Below, one piece after another: positions 25,971 to 34,785 of a stretch of 64,000 nt of DNA. Source of the DNA: Caballeronia glebae (GTDB taxonomy: Bacteria > Pseudomonadota > Gammaproteobacteria > Burkholderiales > Burkholderiaceae); contig NZ_FCOJ02000031.1 in the NCBI RefSeq assembly GCF_001545035.1, positions 23,925 through 87,924 on the forward strand, in the 5' to 3' direction. The position numbers were made by a program, and so were the translations under genes. The notes beneath the pieces are model-generated. The model saw only the letters and a list, made by a program, of their open reading frames with translations, was not told where the DNA came from and made no database searches. Numbering within the stretch: the stretch's first letter is position 1; the number at the start of each line of letters is the position of its first letter.

Positions 25971-26936
25971 ATGAACTTCCGCAAATCCACCGTTTCTTGT
26001 TTTGCTCTGGCGGCCATCGCGAGCGCGTTTGGTACGAGCGCCCGTGCGGCCGACCAGCCTCGCGTTACGTTGCTCATGCCGACGCAGAGCGTTGAATACT
26101 GGGCGCTTTATGCGAAGGGCTTCGAGAAGGAAGCGGCCGCTCAGGGCCTCAAGCTCGACGTGAAGGTAAGCAACTACGACCCGAACGAACAAGCCACCGC
26201 GGTCGACCAGACGCTCGCCCAGAAGCCCGATGTCATCGTTCTCATCCCTGTGGACTCGAGCGCCATGGTTCCGTCGATTCGCAAGATTGACCAAGCCAAG
26301 ATTCCGCTGGTCATCTCGAACTCGATGCCGGACCAGAAGTATTCCAAGTACTGGAAGGTGTTCACGGGCCCGAACGACATCAGTAACGGCGAAGTCGCCG
26401 CGAAGACCATGATTCAGGGCTTCAAGGAAAAGGGGTATGGCGACAAAGGCAAAGTCATCGTTATCAACGGACCGATGGGTACGCCGCCTCAAGTCCAGCG
26501 CTATCAAGGTTTCGTAGACGGCCTCAAGAAGAATGCTCCTGGAATCGAAGTCGTCGGTTCGCAACCGGCCGACTGGGACGCTGTGAAGGCAGAAGCCGCA
26601 GCCTCAGCGCTCTTCACCCAATTCAAGGACGTGAAAGGCGTCTACACGGAGAACGACTCGCAACTTCGCGGCGTCGTGACTGCCGCACAGCGCCTCGGCC
26701 TCGACCCGTCGAAGCTCGTCATCGTCGGTCACGGCTGCGACTCCGGTGCAGTGGAGGCCATCTCCGCCGGAAAGGCATACGCCACGGTCGAGCAGTCCCC
26801 GTATGACGACGGTGCGTATGCTGCGCGGGCTGCCAAGGACCTCGCGGCGGGCAAGGCACCGCAAGCCATCCAGTATCTGCCGAATCCCGCTGCGACCAAG
26901 GCAACGCTCAACGTCTGCTACTCGCAGAAGAAGTAA
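25971..26936 (+). CDS. sugar/cyclitol ABC transporter periplasmic binding protein
   Basis: 321 residues of the ribose/inositol-binding type (Peripla_BP_4). The signal peptide is MNFRKSTVSCFALAAIASAF with cleavage near ARA-A. The two-lobe pattern is clear: VTLLMPTQSVEYWALYAKGF, DVIVLIPVDSSAMVPSI, PLVISNSMPD, GVYTENDSQLRGVVTAA and VIVGHGCDSGAVEAI. Delivers the ligand to the importer encoded at 28607-32188. The frame extends upstream but the ATG at 25971 gives a perfect signal peptide. An intrinsic terminator follows, which would make this gene more highly expressed than the rest, as is usual for binding proteins. Confidence 0.9.
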   Translation: MNFRKSTVSCFALAAIASAFGTSARAADQPRVTLLMPTQSVEYWALYAKGFEKEAAAQGLKLDVKVSNYDPNEQATAVDQTLAQKPDVIVLIPVDSSAMVPSIRKIDQAKIPLVISNSMPDQKYSKYWKVFTGPNDISNGEVAAKTMIQGFKEKGYGDKGKVIVINGPMGTPPQVQRYQGFVDGLKKNAPGIEVVGSQPADWDAVKAEAAASALFTQFKDVKGVYTENDSQLRGVVTAAQRLGLDPSKLVIVGHGCDSGAVEAISAGKAYATVEQSPYDDGAYAARAAKDLAAGKAPQAIQYLPNPAATKATLNVCYSQKK

Positions 26937-26982
26937 CGCGCGCCGCAAGGTTGAGCGTCGAACAGGCGGCGAGAAGTTTTTC

Positions 26983-27010
26983 GCGACCCTTCGGGGTCGC
27001 TTTCGTTTTA
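26983..27010 (+). terminator. intrinsic terminator after the binding-protein gene
   Basis: GCGACCC - TTCG tetraloop - GGGTCGC at 26983-27000, a 7-bp GC-rich stem, followed by TTTCGTTTTA. It lies 47 bp after the stop and just before the next gene, so it is likely partial, setting expression ratios. Confidence 0.8.
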
Positions 27011-27025
27011 CGAACGGAGACAACG

Positions 27026-28147
27026 ATGAGACGAGAGATTGGCGTAGCTGTGATTGGCACCGGCTTCATGGGAAAGGCTCACGCGCTGGCATACCGAGCC
27101 GTGCCAAACGCCTTTCCGAATTCGCTGAGGCCGCGGTTGGTGGCAGTGGCCGATGTGAGTGAGGCAGGTGCTCAGCAAGCGGCAGAGCACTTCGGGTTTG
27201 AGCGCGCGACGACTGACTGGCGCACGTTGCTGGACGACCCCGGTGTGCAGGTCATCTCAATCACAACGCCATGCAGCCTGCATCGGGAAATGGCGCTGGC
27301 CGCCATTGCCGCTGGGAAGCACGTTCATTGCGAGAAGCCGACTGCTCCGTCGGCCGCCGATGCTTTCGAGATGATGGAGGCGGCTGAGACTGCGAAGGTG
27401 GTTACGCAAGTCGGCTACAACTACATCAAAAACCCCGTGCTCAAACTGGCGCGGGAGATGATTGCATCCGGTGAACTGGGTGAAATCACGAGCTTTCGCG
27501 GCGTCCACGCTGAAGACTACATGGCCGACCCGGAGATTCCATACGGATGGCGAGTTGACCCTCAGAACGGGGCCGGTGCGCTTGCCGAAATCGGCAACCA
27601 TATCGTCGGTCTATCTCGATTCCTCCTCGGGGCCGTCACCCAGGTCAACGCGCAGCTGGAGACCGTCAATAAAACGCGCCCGGTGGCACCAGGCTCGTCC
27701 GAGCGGCGTGAGGTCAAAGTCGACGACATCGCCCGACTGATGGTGGCGTTTGAGCGGGGATGCTCCGGTTCCATAGAGGCGAATTGGGCGGCAACCGGTC
27801 GCAAGATGCAGCTCGAGTTCGAGGTGTACGGAACGAAAGGCGCACTGTGCTTTTCACAGGAGCGCTTCAATGAGCTGCAGTATTTCAAGGCCGGGGGCGA
27901 GCCTCGGACGTCGGGGTTCACCCGTATTGAAGCAGGCCCGGCTCACCCTCCCTACGAAAATTTCACAGTGGCCGGCGGGCACCAGCTTGGTTTCAATGAC
28001 TTGAAGACCATTGAAATGGCTGAGTTCATCGCGGCCATCGAGCACGGCACGCCCACGTTCCCAGACTTCCGCGAGGCTTGGGAAATCCAGCGCATCGTCG
28101 ACGCGGCGATTCGGTCGTCGGCGCAGGGGCAGCGAATCACTCTTTAA
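27026..28147 (+). CDS. Gfo/Idh/MocA-family dehydrogenase 1
   Basis: 373 residues. The N-terminal Rossmann fold reads VAVIGTGFMGKAHALAY, then the EKP motif (HVHCEKPTAPSAADA) and the C-terminal substrate domain with NGAGALAEIGNHIVG, where the usual Asp-x3-His is Glu-x3-His. Family members oxidise cyclitols (IolG/IolX), hexoses or glycosides at ring hydroxyls with NAD(P)+. The start at 27026 follows GGAGACAACG. Lying between the binding protein and the transporter genes, it is the likely first oxidation step on the imported compound. The relative DgpA, which oxidises the 3-OH of C-glycosides, is an alternative model. Confidence 0.85.
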   Translation: MRREIGVAVIGTGFMGKAHALAYRAVPNAFPNSLRPRLVAVADVSEAGAQQAAEHFGFERATTDWRTLLDDPGVQVISITTPCSLHREMALAAIAAGKHVHCEKPTAPSAADAFEMMEAAETAKVVTQVGYNYIKNPVLKLAREMIASGELGEITSFRGVHAEDYMADPEIPYGWRVDPQNGAGALAEIGNHIVGLSRFLLGAVTQVNAQLETVNKTRPVAPGSSERREVKVDDIARLMVAFERGCSGSIEANWAATGRKMQLEFEVYGTKGALCFSQERFNELQYFKAGGEPRTSGFTRIEAGPAHPPYENFTVAGGHQLGFNDLKTIEMAEFIAAIEHGTPTFPDFREAWEIQRIVDAAIRSSAQGQRITL

Positions 28148-28230
28148 AGTGAGCCGCGGGCTCAAGGCTACGCGCGGCTGGTCGGGCAGCACGTGCGGCT
28201 CCGCGGGACGGGAATTCGACCAGCAGGGAT

Positions 28231-28278
28231 ATTTCCTTCCACCGGAAATATCATTTCGCCGCAGCGCATTTTTCTTTC
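28231..28278 (+). promoter_or_regulatory. shared operator, copy B
   Basis: ATTTCC, 7 bp, GGAAAT with a second inverted repeat GAAAT-ATC-ATTTC overlapping it, then 8 bp and GCATTTTTCTTTCGC. It sits in the 459-bp gap before the ATPase gene, so the transporter genes have their own promoter. The rest of the gap is featureless. Confidence 0.75.
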
Positions 28279-28606
28279 GCAGCCGAACTAATAACCTGCA
28301 ACTCAACAATAACGAAGCCGCTGACGGTTTCTGCTGGAGACGACATGCATTCCTGCGCACGCAGCGATTCCCTGCGAGTTCCTCTCCTCAGAGACCGCCA
28401 ACAGCAGCGTCGCTGATGCGGCAGCGCCTCCTCGCTCGTTTTGAGCCTTGGTAAGCGAAATGCAGCGCATCGACGCGGGACATCGTTATTCGACATGTAT
28501 GCCGTCACGTACACACGACCAGGTACGCGCAGGAGGTCGGCGACAGTGACAGGCATCAGCCCTTGACAGCGGACGGCCAAAGAGTGTCCGCGTTTGGAGG
28601 AAGACA

Positions 28607-30190
28607 ATGCTGCAAGACGCGAATTCCGGTGCTGAGCCGGTAGCGGTTCAGAGTCTGCTCTGCGCTCGCAATCTCACAAAGCATTATGGTGGCGTCAAGG
28701 CGCTGACAGGCGTCAGCCTCGAACTGGCGCCCGGAGAAATTCATGCGCTGTGTGGAGAGAACGGCGCGGGTAAAAGCACGTTCATCAAGATTCTGGGCGG
28801 CCTCGTTCACCCTGACGACGGCGAAATCACTGTCGACGGCCACGCTCTGAAACTCGGGAGTCGCACCGACCCTCGGCTCATCTCAATCGTTCACCAAGAG
28901 CTTGCAATCGTTCCGACGCTCTCGGTACTCGATAACATTCTTCTTGGTGGCGCGGACCAGAGCGCAATCTACCGTCGCGGTGAGTATCGGGACTCTGTCC
29001 GGGAGCATCTCGACTCAGTCGGGTTGTCACACGTCAAGCTGGATGCTCCGGCATCTCGACTCAGCCTCGCCGAATGCCAACTCGTAGAAATCGCGCGAGG
29101 CATGTCGCGGCAGGCGAAGGTTCTGCTCCTCGACGAGCCGACTGCCACCTTGTCGGACGCGGAGATTGTTCGAGTCTTTGACGTTGCGCGCAAGCTGCGC
29201 GACCAAGGCACCGCAATGATTTTTGTGAGCCACCGGCTCGATGAGGTGTTTGCGCTGACGGACCGGGTCACGGTTTTCCGCAACGGCCAGCACGTTTTGA
29301 CGCAACGTACCGCGGACATGACGACTGCTGAAGTGGTCAAGGCAATGATTGGGCGTGAACTTGTGCATAGCAAGGGCACGCCACCCGAGGGCCGCGCTGA
29401 CGTCGCGCCGCGACTGTCGGTGTCAAGCCTCACAGTTGCAGATAAGGTCAAAGACCTGTCGGTCGACGTAGCGCCCGGTGAGATTCTCGCGGTCGTCGGT
29501 CAGCTGGGTTCAGGCGCCGAAGTTCTTGTCGAGGCGCTCGCCGGGCTTCGCGGCGACATCTCCAACTCAGTCAAGGTCGATGGACAGCCCATCAAGCTCG
29601 ACAGCATCCGCAGTTCCCTGAAGGCAGGAATTGCCTACGTCGCCGAGGACCGTGCGGATAAGGGCGTCTTTCTGGATGCGCCGATTGCTATCAACATCAC
29701 TGCCTCCGTCATGGCGAAGTTCAGCAAGGCCGGAATTATGCGACGTGCCGGTGAGCAGGAGGAGGCTCGACGCCTCGCGTCGATGTTCGCCATCGACCCG
29801 AAGCGCCTTCCTCATGAAGTGTCGACGCTCAGCGGTGGCAACCAGCAGAAGGTGTCGCTCGCCAAAGCCGTCGCGCTCGCGCCTCGCCTGTTGCTGTTGA
29901 ACGAGCCCACCCGAGGCGTTGATATTGGCGCTCGCGCGGAAATCTATTCGACGCTTCGCAAGATGGCCGACGACGGCTTGGCGATTGTCTTCTACTCGAC
30001 AGACCTCGAAGAAATTCTGGAACTTGCCGACACCGTTCTCACCGTCTTCCGTGGTCGAATGGTGCGCCATAAGCCTCGATTTGAAATCGATGGTGACACG
30101 CTGCTCCACGACATCGTCGCGGGCGATAGCGACGCATCTCACGGACATGTCTCTTTCCGAAACCAACCCGCGGAGGTGCGTAATGCATAA
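28607..30190 (+). CDS. CUT2 sugar ABC transporter ATPase (RbsA/MglA-like)
   Basis: 527 residues, two fused nucleotide-binding domains. Domain 1: Walker A GENGAGKST, Walker B VLLLDEPTATLS. Its signature is atypical (RLSLAECQLVEIARG). Domain 2: degenerate Walker A (VVGQLGSGAEVL, no Lys) but an intact signature LSGGNQQKVSLAKA and LLLLNEPTRGVD; this asymmetry is normal for RbsA-type proteins. It powers import of the substrate held by the binding protein at 25971. The stop overlaps the first permease by 8 bp. GGAGGAAG precedes the ATG. Confidence 0.9.
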   Translation: MLQDANSGAEPVAVQSLLCARNLTKHYGGVKALTGVSLELAPGEIHALCGENGAGKSTFIKILGGLVHPDDGEITVDGHALKLGSRTDPRLISIVHQELAIVPTLSVLDNILLGGADQSAIYRRGEYRDSVREHLDSVGLSHVKLDAPASRLSLAECQLVEIARGMSRQAKVLLLDEPTATLSDAEIVRVFDVARKLRDQGTAMIFVSHRLDEVFALTDRVTVFRNGQHVLTQRTADMTTAEVVKAMIGRELVHSKGTPPEGRADVAPRLSVSSLTVADKVKDLSVDVAPGEILAVVGQLGSGAEVLVEALAGLRGDISNSVKVDGQPIKLDSIRSSLKAGIAYVAEDRADKGVFLDAPIAINITASVMAKFSKAGIMRRAGEQEEARRLASMFAIDPKRLPHEVSTLSGGNQQKVSLAKAVALAPRLLLLNEPTRGVDIGARAEIYSTLRKMADDGLAIVFYSTDLEEILELADTVLTVFRGRMVRHKPRFEIDGDTLLHDIVAGDSDASHGHVSFRNQPAEVRNA

Positions 30191-31193
30191 GACAGCTCTG
30201 GAGCCCACTGCACAAGTGTCGCCAACTGCGTTGCGACGGTGGGCATCGGCACTTTTCGGAACGTCGAGCATTCATGCCGCGTCGATTCGAATCGCCACGC
30301 TTGTTCTCATCATCATCGCTGCAGCCATCGTGCCGCACTTCACGGAGTTCGGCAACGTTCAGTCGCTGATGTATTCGGTAGCAGCAGTCGGCATCGGCGC
30401 TATCGGCATGGCGCTCGTCACCCTCAGCGGCAATCTGTTCATGCTGTCGATGGGTGCGACGGCGGCGGTCTCCACCGTCATGTTTGCAGCGCTGATTCAT
30501 TTAGGTCTGGGTGCGACGCTGTTCCTCGTTGTCTTGAGCGGTCTGCTGATGGGGGCCGTTCAGGGCGGAATCATCGCTCTAGGGAAAGCGAATCCTATCA
30601 TCACCACGATTGCCACCTCGTCAATCATCATCGGTGCAGGCGTCATCTACACTGGCGGCCTGACTGTCATCGGTAAAGGCGACGCCACCTGGCTTGGTCA
30701 AGTCAAGCTGTTTGGCTGGCTGCCGACGCAAATCCTGGTGTTGGCCATCTTCGCTGCAATCGCGAGCTTCATTCTGCAGAAGTCGCGTATCGGGCGAGAA
30801 ATCCGCTTGCTCGGAATGCGAGCTGAAGTTGCGCGTATCGCCGGACTTCGAACGATGGCTGCAACGCTCGTTTGTTACGCGTTCGCCGGCGCAGCGGCTG
30901 CACTGGCTGGGTCCTTGATTGCCTCGTCGTCGGCCCAAGGCAATCTGACTTACGGCATCGACCTCGACTTCAACGCGATTGCAGCGGTGCTGGTCGGTGG
31001 TATTTCGATTCGTGGCGGTCGCGGGCAGATTTCGGACGCAGTCACCGGCGCTATCTTCCTCGCCGTTATCAGCAACGTCCTACTGGTAAGCGGCGTCAGC
31101 TACGAATACCAACTGGTCGCAAAAGGCATTGTCGTTCTCGCAGCGGTGGTGTTCGGCGCGCTGCTCGCCCGGCTCGGACCGGTACGGATATAA
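30183..31193 (+). CDS. CUT2 sugar ABC transporter permease 1 (RbsC-like)
   Basis: 336 residues with about 8-10 membrane helices, for example IATLVLIIIAAAIVPHF, LFLVVLSGLLMGAVQGG and ILVLAIFAAIASFILQ. The family signature region (RIAGLRTMAATLVCYAFAG, then AIAAVLVGGISIRGGRGQ) is present. The start at 30183 overlaps the ATPase gene; GGAGG lies 7 bp before. It forms the membrane channel, probably as a heterodimer with the next gene product. Confidence 0.9.
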   Translation: MHKTALEPTAQVSPTALRRWASALFGTSSIHAASIRIATLVLIIIAAAIVPHFTEFGNVQSLMYSVAAVGIGAIGMALVTLSGNLFMLSMGATAAVSTVMFAALIHLGLGATLFLVVLSGLLMGAVQGGIIALGKANPIITTIATSSIIIGAGVIYTGGLTVIGKGDATWLGQVKLFGWLPTQILVLAIFAAIASFILQKSRIGREIRLLGMRAEVARIAGLRTMAATLVCYAFAGAAAALAGSLIASSSAQGNLTYGIDLDFNAIAAVLVGGISIRGGRGQISDAVTGAIFLAVISNVLLVSGVSYEYQLVAKGIVVLAAVVFGALLARLGPVRI

Positions 31194-31207
31194 CAGGAGA
31201 CTCGGAA

Positions 31208-32188
31208 ATGGACCAATCTCAACGACTTCTCAATCTGGCGATTCGGCTTGTCCTGCTCGTCGGCATGCCCGTTATATTCGGCCTTAGCGTCAATCACTAC
31301 TTTTCGCAGGCGAACCTGTACGCGATTTTCCAGGCGTTTGCGTTCCTCGGAATTATCGCACTCGGGCTTTCGGTCACGATGGTTGCTGGCGAGTTCGATC
31401 TGAGCGTAGCGGCAATCTCGACCGTGGCCGGACTCATCACTGTGAAGTTCGGCGGCGATAGTGCTTCGCTGGGCATTCTGTACGCGGTTATCTTCGGGGT
31501 GGCGGTGGGCGTCGCAAACGCAGCCTTGTTGCCATGGCTTGGCGTCTCCTCGCTGGTGACCACGGTTGGGTCGATGATGTTTCTGACCGGCGTGGGGTAC
31601 TGGCTCGCAGGCGGTCGCGTCTTGAGTTACGGCAATCTCGACGTCAGCGACTTCCTCGACCAAAGCGTGGCAGGCATCTTCTCGCTGCGAAGCCTCATCA
31701 CACTTGCCTGCTTCGTCGTCGTTTCTCTGTTCCTGCGCTTTACTACGCTAGGTCGTGACCTCGACGCATCAGGCGGTCATCGAAAGGCGGCGATTCAAAG
31801 CGGTGCTCGAGTCGGTAAGGCGCTGACAGTCGGCTTCGTCATCTCCGGCGGACTGTCGGCTCTCGGGGGAGGCCTTCTATCGCTGAGCCTCGCGACCGCC
31901 TCCGCGACAATGGGCAGCAACATCCTGCTCCAGGCGGCCTCGGCGGCCATCGTTGGTGGGGTTGCGCTGGGCGGCGGTATCGGTTCCCCACTCGGCGTCG
32001 CTATGGGCGTTCTGATTCTCACCATTCTGAACAACGGCCTCGGCTTACTGAACGCCACGTCCACGCAGATCCTTCTCGTGAATGGTTTGTTGCTGCTCAT
32101 CGTGGTCTTGCTCGACGGACGTCTGGGTGCGGTTTTGGCCTCGCCGTTCGAACGGTTCGCTCGCAGAAAGGCATCCGCGGCCGTTTGA
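31208..32188 (+). CDS. CUT2 sugar ABC transporter permease 2
   Basis: 326 residues, again about 8-10 helices: LVLLVGMPVIFGLSV, LGIIALGLSVTMVAGEFDLS (family motif with GEFDLS), ILYAVIFGVAVGVANAAL and the conserved AIVGGVALGGGIGSPLG. It starts 14 bp after permease 1 with AGGAGAC upstream. Having two unlike permeases, rather than one homodimer, is seen in some sugar and autoinducer CUT2 systems. Confidence 0.9.
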   Translation: MDQSQRLLNLAIRLVLLVGMPVIFGLSVNHYFSQANLYAIFQAFAFLGIIALGLSVTMVAGEFDLSVAAISTVAGLITVKFGGDSASLGILYAVIFGVAVGVANAALLPWLGVSSLVTTVGSMMFLTGVGYWLAGGRVLSYGNLDVSDFLDQSVAGIFSLRSLITLACFVVVSLFLRFTTLGRDLDASGGHRKAAIQSGARVGKALTVGFVISGGLSALGGGLLSLSLATASATMGSNILLQAASAAIVGGVALGGGIGSPLGVAMGVLILTILNNGLGLLNATSTQILLVNGLLLLIVVLLDGRLGAVLASPFERFARRKASAAV

Positions 32189-32197
32189 TTCTTACTC

Positions 32198-32251
32198 GCA
32201 CTGACGAAATGCCGGCGTGCTCCAGAGAGCGCGTCCGCATTTCGTCAGTGC
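32198..32251 (+). terminator. long inverted repeat ending the transporter operon
   Basis: GCACTGACGAAATGC at 32198-32212 and its perfect complement at 32237-32251, separated by 24 bp. A 15-bp perfect stem directly after the permease stop will form a strong hairpin. There is no T-run, so it is a terminator of imperfect type or an mRNA-stabilising hairpin. Confidence 0.65.
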
Positions 32252-32335
32252 AAGGCGGCTACAAGCTTGGTCGCTGAAGGATTTCCCAATCAGCAGCCCG
32301 GGATGCATCACGGTGTGTCGGCACCATCAATGAAG

Positions 32336-33259
32336 TCAGGTCGCGAAGGTCATCCAGCGCTCTTCGAGATTGAGGTTCTTCACGCGCTCAATCAGGAATT
32401 CTGTAAACACGCGAATTTTCGCGGGCTGATATCGCCGACTTTGGTAAGCCAAGTTGATGGTCAGCCGTGGCAACTGCCAGTCCTCGAGCACGGGGATAAG
32501 ACGCCCGGACACGATGTCATCATAAATAATGTAGAGAGGTTGAACAACGATGCCCAAACCTGCCCGCCCGGCGGCGACGATAACCTGACCTTCGTTTGAG
32601 TCCAGAGCGCTCTCAATGGAGATATTGCGTTCTTCCTTTCCTCGACGCAGGTGAAGCAGATAAGGGTGGACGGCGAGGTTGTAGACAAGCATATTGTGTT
32701 GCTCCAGGTCCTCAGGATTCTGAGGGCGCCCGTGAGCCGCCAGATAGGCGGGCGATGCTGCCATCACTCGTCTGGTCTCGGCCAAACGCCGAATCGTGAT
32801 GCCAGAATCTCCTTCATGCTCCTTCGTACGTATGGCGATATCTATTCCAGCCTCGATGAAGTTCTGGTATTGATTCGCCGCGACAATCTGAACTGAGAGC
32901 TTGGGATAGCGCCCGATGAACTCAGGTAGGGCGGGAGCGATATGCATCATCGCGAACGACACGGAACCGGTTACCCGGAGCACGCCTCTCGGACTCACCG
33001 CCTCCTCGGAAGCAATCGAGTCAGCTTCGGCCAACTCGGAAATGACGGCCGTGCATCGGCGGTGGTACTCGCGGCCTGCGTCAGTCAGCCACATGCGCCG
33101 CGTAGTCCGTTCTATGAGCCTCGCGCCGAGACGCTCTTCCAGAGAACTGAGCGTTCGACTTGCTGCTGCATTGGACATGTCGAGTTGTTCAGCGGCCTTC
33201 GACAGGCTACCTAAGTCGGCAGTCAGCACAAATAGCTGCAGTTGCGTCCAGCGGTCCAT
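32336..33259 (-). CDS. LysR-family transcriptional regulator 1
   Basis: 307 residues from MDRWTQLQLFVLTADLGSL. The HTH is LSKAAEQLDMSNAAASRTLS with EERLGARLIERTTR, then an effector-binding domain (LRVTGSVSFAMMHIAPALPE; AGIDIAIRTKEHEGDSG). It is of the CrgA/AaeR-like group. Divergent from the dioxygenase operon, with operator copy C in the gap, so it most likely controls that operon; whether it also binds copies A and B is open. The start was chosen at the HTH-proximal ATG; the longer frame runs back through the operator. Confidence 0.85.
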   Translation of the reverse strand: MDRWTQLQLFVLTADLGSLSKAAEQLDMSNAAASRTLSSLEERLGARLIERTTRRMWLTDAGREYHRRCTAVISELAEADSIASEEAVSPRGVLRVTGSVSFAMMHIAPALPEFIGRYPKLSVQIVAANQYQNFIEAGIDIAIRTKEHEGDSGITIRRLAETRRVMAASPAYLAAHGRPQNPEDLEQHNMLVYNLAVHPYLLHLRRGKEERNISIESALDSNEGQVIVAAGRAGLGIVVQPLYIIYDDIVSGRLIPVLEDWQLPRLTINLAYQSRRYQPAKIRVFTEFLIERVKNLNLEERWMTFAT

Positions 33260-33448
33260 CGTCTTCCTCTTTGAGCTCAACTGGAAGAATCTGGCGCGAT
33301 TCTTCCATTCACTGAGGCCAAATATGCCGATGGCGAGCCGATTAATAAACCGACTGGAAGTCCTCGATTTGTAGAGCCGATTTCTACAATCCGAGGAGAA
33401 CCGACGATCGGCGGTGGTTGATGGTTCGAACTCACGCATGGGAGCCTA

Positions 33449-33494
33449 TTTTTCCTTCGAGCGGAAATGTCATTTCACTTCCGGGCATTTTATT
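33449..33494. promoter_or_regulatory. shared operator, copy C
   Basis: TTTTTCC, 7 bp, GGAAAT, the overlapping GAAAT-GTC-ATTTC repeat, 8 bp and GCATTTTATTT. It lies between the LysR gene and the dioxygenase gene. The spacing of all blocks is the same as in copies A and B. Confidence 0.75.
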
Positions 33495-33556
33495 TAATCG
33501 GACGACCCTTTACCTTTTGTTCTCAGACGCCTGAGCGCACAACGGAGACACGCACG

Positions 33557-34438
33557 ATGCGCAACATCAACGAAGACACGATTACACAAGCCGTCATTGC
33601 CTCATTGGCGAACTGCGAAAACGCGAGACTGAGGACGGTGATGACGAGCCTGGTTCAACATCTCCACGCTTTTGCCCGCGATGTCCATCTCACCGAGGAC
33701 GATTGGTTCAAGGCAATCAAGTTTCTGACGGAGGTGGGTCATATCACTGACGACAAGCGGCAGGAGTTCATCCTCTTGTCCGATACGTTGGGACTCTCGA
33801 TGCTCGTCATGTCCCAGAACAATCGCAAACCTGCGAACTGCACCGAAGCGACGGTCTTCGGGCCTTTCTTCGTCGAGGGCGCACCGCTCTACAGTAACGG
33901 CGATGACATTTCGAACGGAGCGAAAGGCGCGCCTTGCTATGTAAGCGGCCAGGTGCGTGGCGCAGGTGGCGAAGCCATCGGAAATGCGCTGCTCGATGTT
34001 TGGCAATCAGACGAAGACGGCTTCTATGACGTGCAGAACCAAGATGAAGCTGGCAACGTAGTCCATAGCGCGCGAGGCCGATTGAGAACGGACGCGGAAG
34101 GGTTCTTCAATTTCCGCTCGATTCTGGCTGAGGCTTATCCCATTCCTCATGATGGACCCGTGGGCCGCATGCTGTCGGCAGTCGGCCGACATCCATGGCG
34201 TCCCGCGCATCTGCATTTCATGATTGAAGCGCCCGGCTACGAAACGCTCATTACTCACGTGTTCCGGGACGGTGACCCATACCTCGATTCCGACGTTGTA
34301 TTCGGTGTGCGCTCATCGCTCATCTCAGAGTGGAAGCGACATGAGCCTGGCGTCGCGCCCGACGGCCGAGAAGTCTCCGTCCCGTGGTATTCGCTGGAAT
34401 ATGACTTTGTACTTAATCCGTCGGAGGTGAATGCATGA
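33557..34438 (+). CDS. hydroxyquinol 1,2-dioxygenase (intradiol)
   Basis: 293 residues. The N-terminal helical dimerisation domain covers about 100 residues, then the intradiol beta-sandwich. Fe(III) ligands are visible: Tyr157 in DGFYDVQ, Tyr194 in AEAYPIPHDG, His218 and His220 in PAHLHFMI, a close match in number and spacing to known hydroxyquinol dioxygenases. The DGFYDVQ context favours hydroxyquinol over catechol or chlorocatechol. Cleaves 1,2,4-trihydroxybenzene to maleylacetate. It leads an operon with the maleylacetate reductase. The stop overlaps the start of the Dabb gene by 4 bp. Confidence 0.88.
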   Translation: MRNINEDTITQAVIASLANCENARLRTVMTSLVQHLHAFARDVHLTEDDWFKAIKFLTEVGHITDDKRQEFILLSDTLGLSMLVMSQNNRKPANCTEATVFGPFFVEGAPLYSNGDDISNGAKGAPCYVSGQVRGAGGEAIGNALLDVWQSDEDGFYDVQNQDEAGNVVHSARGRLRTDAEGFFNFRSILAEAYPIPHDGPVGRMLSAVGRHPWRPAHLHFMIEAPGYETLITHVFRDGDPYLDSDVVFGVRSSLISEWKRHEPGVAPDGREVSVPWYSLEYDFVLNPSEVNA

Positions 34439-34785
34439 TTCGGCATATCGTCATGTGGCGAGTTCGGGGCGACACGCCGGCCGAGCGCCTGAGCGCGCTG
34501 AACCGCGTGAAAACGAGCTTCGAAGGATTGCGGGGCAGGATTCCAGGAATGAGTCACCTCGAAGTCGGGCTCGATCACAGCCAGGTCGACTACGCATGCG
34601 ACGCGGTTCTCGTCACCGACTTCGACTCGCAGGAAGCCCTGGAGGCGTACGCGTTGCATCCGGAACACTTGCGCGTGCGCCAGGAACTCGGGGACCTGCG
34701 CACCGCGCGATTCCAGGTTGATTACCAGGCAGACGCTGGTGTGAGCGCCGAGCGTAAAGCGGAGTTTGTTCATGCAAAAGCGTGA
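34435..34785 (+). CDS. Dabb-domain (stress-responsive A/B barrel) protein
   Basis: 116 residues. Pfam PF07876 pattern: MIRHIVMWRVRGDTPAERL, GRIPGMSHLEVGLDHSQ, the strand AVLVTDFDSQEALEAYALHPEH with the conserved His. Translationally coupled to the dioxygenase and overlapping the maleylacetate reductase start. Most are of unknown function, but the fold includes a plant polyketide cyclase (olivetolic acid cyclase). In this operon a role in dehydrating or tautomerising a ring intermediate is possible. Confidence 0.8.
   Translation: MIRHIVMWRVRGDTPAERLSALNRVKTSFEGLRGRIPGMSHLEVGLDHSQVDYACDAVLVTDFDSQEALEAYALHPEHLRVRQELGDLRTARFQVDYQADAGVSAERKAEFVHAKA

Noticed and set aside
25719..26564. Long minus-strand frame (281 aa) antisense to the binding-protein gene
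   Set aside because: Its composition (Arg/His-rich, no family) and complete overlap with a clear signal-peptide-bearing binding protein show it is a shadow frame.
30039..30938. Antisense frames across the permease genes
   Set aside because: Asp/His/Arg-rich reverse translations of hydrophobic helices, a usual shadow effect in GC-rich DNA.
33557..34438. Catechol or chlorocatechol dioxygenase for the intradiol enzyme
   Set aside because: The DGFYDVQ context, the residue spacing and the adjacent maleylacetate reductase fit hydroxyquinol better; muconate cycloisomerase genes, needed after catechol cleavage, are absent.
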